Positions 58,158-64,000 of a stretch of DNA of 64,000 bases are shown one piece after another. Source of the stretch: Daucus carota subsp. sativus (lineage: Eukaryota > Streptophyta > Magnoliopsida > Apiales > Apiaceae). The first letter of the stretch is position 1; each line of letters begins with the position of its first letter. Location of the stretch: assembly GCF_001625215.2 (NCBI RefSeq), contig NC_030385.2, forward strand, positions 10,595,135 through 10,659,134, written 5' to 3'. A model generated the notes under the pieces. The model made no database searches. It saw only the letters and a list, made by a program, of their open reading frames with translations, and was not told where the DNA came from. The position numbers and the translations under genes were made by a program.

Positions 58158-61100
58158 AGGTTGATTGATATACAAATCAGGATCCTAATCGTACGGAAAA
58201 TCAAGAACCTAGCTTTTGATATTTGATTAGGGGAAATGTTCTTCCGGTTTGTGTTGCTGAATTTGTCCGTAGGCCTAAGCAAGGATTATCTGTCGGATAC
58301 TGAACTTTGGACCGGGACTTATAAATTTATACTTTAAATTTTAATAAGTTTATTTTATAAATTTAACTTAATTTATTTTAAACTTATTAATTGAGTTTAT
58401 TATGAATTAATTAAATTTATCTTATAAACTTAATTAAATTTACTTTATAAACTTTGCTAAATTCATTTAATAAATTTGCTTAAATTTATTTTAGACTTGT
58501 AAAGTTTACTCTTAGACTTTATCAAGTTTATCATAAATTTTTATAAATTTATTATTTAAATTTGTATAGTTTATGATTTAAATTTAAGTTAAAATCTAGA
58601 ATATAAATGTTAGAGGATTTTATTGATTATGGATATAAGTTCAAGTTCAAGGGTTCAATTTGATTTGTTCTGGAAGTAGTGATTTAATTGGAGACGAGAC
58701 ACTTGAATATTTTCAAAAATTAAATTTATCAAATAAGTTTTTATATATTTACTAAATGAATTTGAAATAAATTTGTTCTAAACTTATTCAGTTTATTATG
58801 AATTTATTTGAATTTATTTTTTAAATATAATTAAATTTACTTTATAGATTTAGCTAAGTTTATTTTTATACTTTATTTTCTTTCATCTTTTAAAACTTAT
58901 TTTTAAATTTATTTTCTTTATAATTTAAACTTAGTTTAAATAATCAAGTGTCCCGTAACCTTTTTAATTATTCTACTCCAAGACAAATCAGATTGACATT
59001 TAGTTGAGACAGATCAGGCTGACAGATTACAAGACAAACACCGGATTTTCAAATACCAGATTCTCAGAACCGGTAATGGAAGTACATTGATGACCCAATC
59101 CAATTGATTTCTCAAAGGATTATTAGAAGCAGTTTTCTATGTTCGACAAAGCTGATTGTGATTCGAAGAAGATTCTATTGAAGACTAATTTGGTACTACT
59201 GACAGTGGATTTTGAAGAAGGTACTTCAGGCCTTGATCTGAGTAATTACTCCTACTTGATTATCAGATCACCAGATCAGGATGGGAACTTGCTTTATGTG
59301 TTGAGTGTATCTTCCCAGGGCTCGGAATGTCAACTTTGAATGGCACCACTGGTAGTAGGAAAATAGAAGTTTTTACGGACGAATCTTCAAGGGATTTCAA
59401 TCTAACTCAGTGATTCGGGGATATACAATTACACAGTGAATTGTAGAAATGCTAAATCCATCCAGAATCAACTGAATCAAAGACAGAAAACTGTGGAGGT
59501 TTAAGGATATAATTATCGAGTTACTACCGCACCAAATCAGTTTCGTGCATTTATGTCAGAACCTTAGAATTGAACAGAAGAGTTTGTAACTGCTGAATTT
59601 GAGGAAGCTCAAGTCGACGAAAGTTAACACTTTTGAAGAATGTGAGGAAAGAACTTCAAGGATTAGCATAACACTGTCTGAGAAGTTTAGTCATGTCAGA
59701 TTCAGACGGAATCCATTGGTTTCAAGTGGAGACTCTTCAGGGTTCAGTTCGACAGGTTGTTTGAAAACTGAGTTGGTCAGTACACACAATATTGATTGGT
59801 ATCTTTAGCAAAGAAGGGTTGCTATATATATTGAAGCCTCGACAAACAAGGATGATAAGGCTTGTCTGAAATTCAAGTGGATGTTTTGAAAGAAACATCA
59901 CAACAAGTTCTTATGCTATTTTAGGAAAGGTGTGAGATGGATCAGATGCTGATGAGAAGGATGATTATGGTTATCTGGCTATCCAAGCATTCTCTGAAGA
60001 TGATTCACTTTGCACATCTCAGGTATGAATTCTTTCTAACTTTGCAATACTTATTTCATTATATTCAAAGCATGTTATAAATCTCTGAGTAGAATTGTTT
60101 AACACACAGGCACAAGCATGATAGCATCACAGTAGATAATATTGAACTAGTATGCTAGATCATTTCTCTAGTAACTAGGTTTGATGATAATCTTGTGCAT
60201 GTGTCTTTAGCAGATTCTTAACATGTGTATGAATATTTAGGATTTGATTATTTGCAATGGTGAGATTAGAAGCTTTCCTTTGGAAAACAACTCTTAGTTT
60301 TAGGGGTTATGATCCTAGCATATATAACTTTGTTAAAACACTTAGTTTCAGATTTCCTAGTACAATTAGATTTGCTTATCTAATCTGAATTATTTGTTAA
60401 GGATGTTATTTTGTTCTATGATGGAATGTCTACCTTATGTCAGTAGAACTATTAGAACTTCATGTTAGATCTAAAACTGACTTAGCTAATAGAGATAGTA
60501 TAATGCCATATAACAACAGATTGGAATCAGATCCTTATGCTCTTAGAAGATTATTGAATATATGTAATTCTACTTGATACCTGTTGCACTTGTGTTAATT
60601 GGTTTAAGTAGAGAGTACTGAATCTTCTGAATTGCATAACTTCCTGTCTTGCTCTTGTCTTATCTTTGATTGTTTGCCATGTGTATTCAACATCATGTCT
60701 GCTTATTTTCATGTCATGAATGCATGTCTTTGTACTTGCATTGATTTTAGAAAAGCATGTTTGAGAATCACATTAGGGCAATGTCTAAATAAGAATTAGC
60801 ATGTTAAGGTTGCTTCTGTTATTACCACTGTTAAAGAAAAATCTCTAATCCATCCGGACCCAGTTATGATTGGGGACCATAGAACTCTTTCCATTTGTGA
60901 TTGCAGGTTACATATGTTCCATATGATTTTTGGTGCACTCTGTTTGCTGAGTAGCCGAAATCATATATTCACCAAAAGTACCCTGTTAGCAAATGTGATC
61001 ATGTGAGCAGTTCCGTCAATAATCTTTGAAAGATGACAACAAAGATTCTCTTGCGGGACATGCTTGTTTTCCTAGAATGTCATCATGGAAGCATATCTTT

Positions 61101-61249
61101 CTTGGAAGAGTCAAAGCACACAAATTCCTAGTATCAAACGGTTCTCTGACAAAGGACATTATGTCAGTTCATGGAATAGTGTTTTATCTTAAATCAAGAA
61201 GGATGTGAATTTTGCTCGTAGCTAATATGGAACTTCAACTGAAGATGGA

Positions 61250-61645
61250 GTGAGCTGTTTTGATAGTGAAGCCTCATCAGATGAGTATTAGCTATGGCAC
61301 TTGAAGCTCTCGCACTTGTATGTCAAAACAAGGAGCTCTTTCTATTCGTAAGAAGAGAATTGGTGAGAGGACTACCTCATCTGGAATTCAATATGGATGA
61401 AGCTCATGAGGTATGTCAATAGGGAAGTCGAAGGAGCATCGCACAGAAGCAAAGATATGACTAACATTACTGAGCCTCTTCAGATGATACGTATGGATTT
61501 CTACGGATCAGCTAATGTCATGTCTGCAAACAAAGCTAGATATCTTTTTGCGATGATCATTGACTCCTCTAGATTCTTTCGTGTTGTTCGTATGTGTTCG
61601 AAGGACGAGACGTCACAAATGAAGGTTGATCAAGATGAACCCTGA
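61250..61645 (+). pseudogene. Copia GAG-pre-integrase and integrase remnant
   Basis: Reading across frames, LWHLKLSHLYVKT supplies a WHxKLSH zinc-finger half, and HEVCQ follows LVRGLPHLEF. The frame from 61397 then gives NITEPLQMIRMDFYGSANVM and ARYLFAMIIDSSRFFRV, the integrase core with its first catalytic Asp in MDFYG and second in IIDSSRF, ending in SKDETS. Several stops interrupt it. Confidence 0.75.
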
Positions 61646-62317
61646 TCATTGATAAATCCAGAAAGACACCATTTTTGCCAGTGGCCAATCAGAAGCAAAC
61701 ACTAACTCTTGGTATGTGTTTGGAGGAAAATGCCTCTTTACAAGTCTTGCATTTGAAGATCAAAGAATATTTTCCTCGGCTACCCTATGGAGTCTGCAGT
61801 CTACAGGGTGATTGTGATTAATCAACAGAAGGTGATTGTAAGTCTGGACAAGAGATTGAACGACACTTTGCTCCAAGCTGTTAAAGGTGATATTATTGGT
61901 TTAATAATGATTTAGATCCAAGCAGAATCTCTTTGCAAGGATAAGGATTATTAAAGAAATCCCAGCAACAGCTTAGGGGGAGCATTTGGTGGATCCACTA
62001 GTCAAACTCAACACCAAATTGAAGATGAACAGGACATATCAAGAACGTATCTGCTTAGACAAAGGGTTTGAAATCAATATCATTCTCGGGTTCTAGTTCT
62101 TAAATGTTCCTAATGGTGAAGTGAAGACTAGGAGAGCTATGGTGAAAGGATGTTATTTCTTTGGGTTTCAATCTGAAGTGAAACTTGGGGAAGATTCAAA
62201 AGTTCTTAATGGGATCCAGATTGAGTGATTGCACAGCAAGATGATCTCAATCAGTTTGAAAGCAGATTGTGCGGATTCTAATACCTGACCTAATGACAAT
62301 TTGGTACTTAGTACTTG

Positions 62318-62440
62318 TCGGGTATTTAGATTCCAACTGGATGTTTTTGGCTTTGTTACGAGGGACAAGCCAATTTGGTTGCTCAGAGTTATTACAAAGG
62401 AGAAGGTTATGAAGATGATGGAAACAGAATCTTCAAGTTC
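62318..62440 (+). pseudogene. Copia reverse transcriptase N-terminal remnant
   Basis: RVFRFQLDVFGFVTRDK followed, after a frame change, by ANLVAQSYYKGEGYEDD corresponds to the KWVFRxKxDExGxVxRxKARLVAxGYxQxEGIDY block that opens the copia RT. The rest of RT and RNase H were not found. Confidence 0.6.
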
Positions 62441-62520
62441 AGGACTCTACATCTTAGGGGACTCAACGACCTTCATGATTTAACTAAAGCACCATTGACG
62501 AGACTCGGGTTCAGAATATT

Positions 62521-63420
62521 ACAGTGAGCTAGAAGATGAAGCTTCATACAATATTTCAAGGACTTTGCAGTTGCAGATCCAACGGAATTTGTATACCTAT
62601 TTCTTCACCAGCTCTCTATGAGTTGCTATCCAACACCTGATGATCGTCACAGACATGGTATGACTTCTAACTAGCATATTATCTTAAAATCTGTTTGCTA
62701 GAGTCATATTTGGTATCCAAATTATTACCTCTCATGATACAAGGCACACACAATACAACTATCTGTGCTGTAATACCATGATTATATTATATATGGACTA
62801 ACGTCACTTGTGCAAGATAATTGCTAAGTGAATGCAGATTAGTGATATGATGAGTTTGTTGGAAAGTTGCAATTCTTTATGGTCTACTAGTTAGCCTAAA
62901 GAATGATGGCAATAAAAGGAAGTCAAGGATCTTTTGAATATGCGCATTTTGGAAGATTCTAGACCTGCCAAGACTTATGCCAACAACCACTGGACTTCAT
63001 CAGTACAAGAAAGTAACATCAACTGAAATGTTAAGTCTCAGAGGTATTCAACTTATCACTTTACTTAACTGCAAGTGGATCACATACTATACTTTCTATA
63101 AGGTATTACTTCTTTCATGAGCATGTCTATCGTATTTCTTGAATGAATTCATGAGTATTAAATTGTCTATACATAGGACTTGTGAATTTATTTAAAATCC
63201 AGTACCTCGTGCTTTTTGCTATTCTATGTGATTGCCATGTTTATTGCTTTGCATGCTTAGATGGTGATTATATGTTTTAGCATGAGCGTTTGTTATTTCA
63301 ATTATTTAAATTATGTTGCATGACAATTAAGTGACTTATTTGTTCATGATTTAAATGATTAGAGATGACATGAAGCATGACTTAATTATGTTATTTTTTC
63401 TTGATCTATACCTCTTTAAC
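62521..63420. other. AT-rich DNA, possibly the rest of the decayed element
   Basis: No domain trace, RNA gene or terminal repeat recognised. Confidence 0.3.
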
Positions 63421-63725
63421 AATTGGTATCTAGTAGAGAAACTTTGTCATAATCTAGTCGTGATAAATCTGTATTTGTGAACATACTTAGGATTATTTTC
63501 TAGGTTGAATTCATTTTTATAGGTATAAAATCTGAAGCATGACTTATTCGTTTCTAGACTTGTGACTTGTATCAGTAATTGGTATATGGTTAGAATCTAG
63601 TTAGAATTTAGTCATGATATACTAGTATTTGTGGAGTTACTTAGATTCTCTCTAGGATGAATCCATTTATATTAGTGTATATACTTGAAGCATAACTATT
63701 TGTGTTGGATATTTGATGATTTATT
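63421..63725. repeat. Diverged tandem duplication, 156-bp period
   Basis: Units starting aattggtat at 63421 and 63577 share atctagt, (t)agtc(g/a)tgata, agtatttgtg-type, tctagg(t/a)tgaat and tgaagcat in the same order, with many substitutions. The start resembles a primer-binding site (attggtatc), but the match stops there. Confidence 0.6.
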
Positions 63726-64000
63726 AATTGATATTTTATTTCATGTCTAACTGCATATAGTTGTGATACTTTTATTGTTAGTGATATTTTGGATGCTTAT
63801 ATGTAGATCACTAATATTAATTGTTAATATTTTCTGCGAGGAGTTGTGTGAGTTCACTTGTGTTTAATGATTATTTATATAAGACTCGTGAACTTTTCTT
63901 CAACTTTCCCTCGGGCTTGCGAATATCTTTGTATGATTTTCATGATTTTAGTTGTTATATGCTGATCTGATAATTATATGATATTCCGTAAGTAATTATT
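63726..64000. other. Right edge, AT-rich, nothing seen
   Basis: No feature recognised before the window ends. Confidence 0.4.

Larger units (their letters stand above)
58158..62520 (+). mobile_element. Internal region of a Ty1/copia element, heavily decayed
   Basis: No long frame survives, but the order of domain traces is right for copia. 58310-58930 is a run of low-complexity (t/a)aatttatt-type repeats in the leader. 59930-60030 has a gag-end-like DDYGYLAIQAFSEDDSL. 61140-61170 (another frame) resembles the SISQLxDKG region. 61250-61420 shows LWHLKLSHLYVKT and LVRGLPHLEF, the GAG-pre-integrase. 61440-61600 is integrase. 62318-62440 matches the RT start. Stops and shifts are frequent, and the polypurine tract and 3' LTR are not seen. 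It cannot move by itself. Confidence 0.75.

Noticed and set aside
63417..63435. A second primer-binding site (aacaattggtatc)
   Set aside because: Similarity ends after about 10 bases, no LTR end precedes it, and the sequence is the start of a 156-bp tandem unit.

Overview
The window is nuclear DNA from a eudicot plant. Genes have GT-AG introns, intergenic DNA is AT-rich, and plant transposons are dense and nested. The partial LRR gene at the left edge closely resembles, from memory, the carrot antifreeze/polygalacturonase-inhibitor-like protein, including its N-terminal residues. That points to Apiaceae, probably carrot or a relative. This placement is inference, not a database result.

Seven protein-coding genes or gene parts are supported. 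In order they are: an LRR protein of the PGIP/carrot-AFP type (minus, cut by the window start); a CYP93-like cytochrome P450 with one intron and several damaged hallmark motifs (minus, 1792-3668); a six-exon bHLH factor of the FBH/AKS (bHLH122/130) group (minus, 10753-12595); a five-exon OTU cysteine protease of the OTU4 type (minus, 15479-18550); a single-exon RING-HC protein resembling MUSE1/MUSE2 (plus, 23939-25195); a five-exon trichome-birefringence-like O-acetyltransferase (minus, 36342-38860); a three-exon activator of Hsp90 ATPase, AHA1 (minus, 44588-46407); and a single-exon dirigent protein (plus, 49317-49883). Exon joins were read by hand and every join keeps the frame. The genes share no obvious pathway; this is ordinary gene-poor plant chromatin, not an operon or cluster.

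Most of the rest is mobile DNA. There is an RTE-type LINE 3' end with a TTTGG tail (4714-5290) and a decayed Ty3/gypsy pol 3' end (9308-9765). Several RNase H-like fragments of LINE origin lie near 14.5, 32.5, 33.7 and 43.1 kb. Many MITEs have visible terminal inverted repeats and target-site duplications: Mutator-like with a 9-bp duplication, Stowaway with TA, PIF/Harbinger with TAA or TTA, and hAT-like. A CACTA element starts at 51732, and a decayed Ty1/copia element fills the right end, with its LTR end, primer-binding site, GAG-pre-integrase, integrase and RT remnants between about 57 and 62.5 kb.

The observations most worth following are these. The copia LTR carries an array of W-box hairpins just upstream of its TATA box. 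A perfectly open P450 frame has lost the helix C region, the I-helix acidic residue and the heme-loop Arg. A CACTA insertion is bracketed by 150-bp, 149/150-identical direct repeats instead of a 3-bp duplication. A Mutator-like MITE holds a Stowaway whose hairpin apex carries a 27-nt copy of the host MITE's own terminus.
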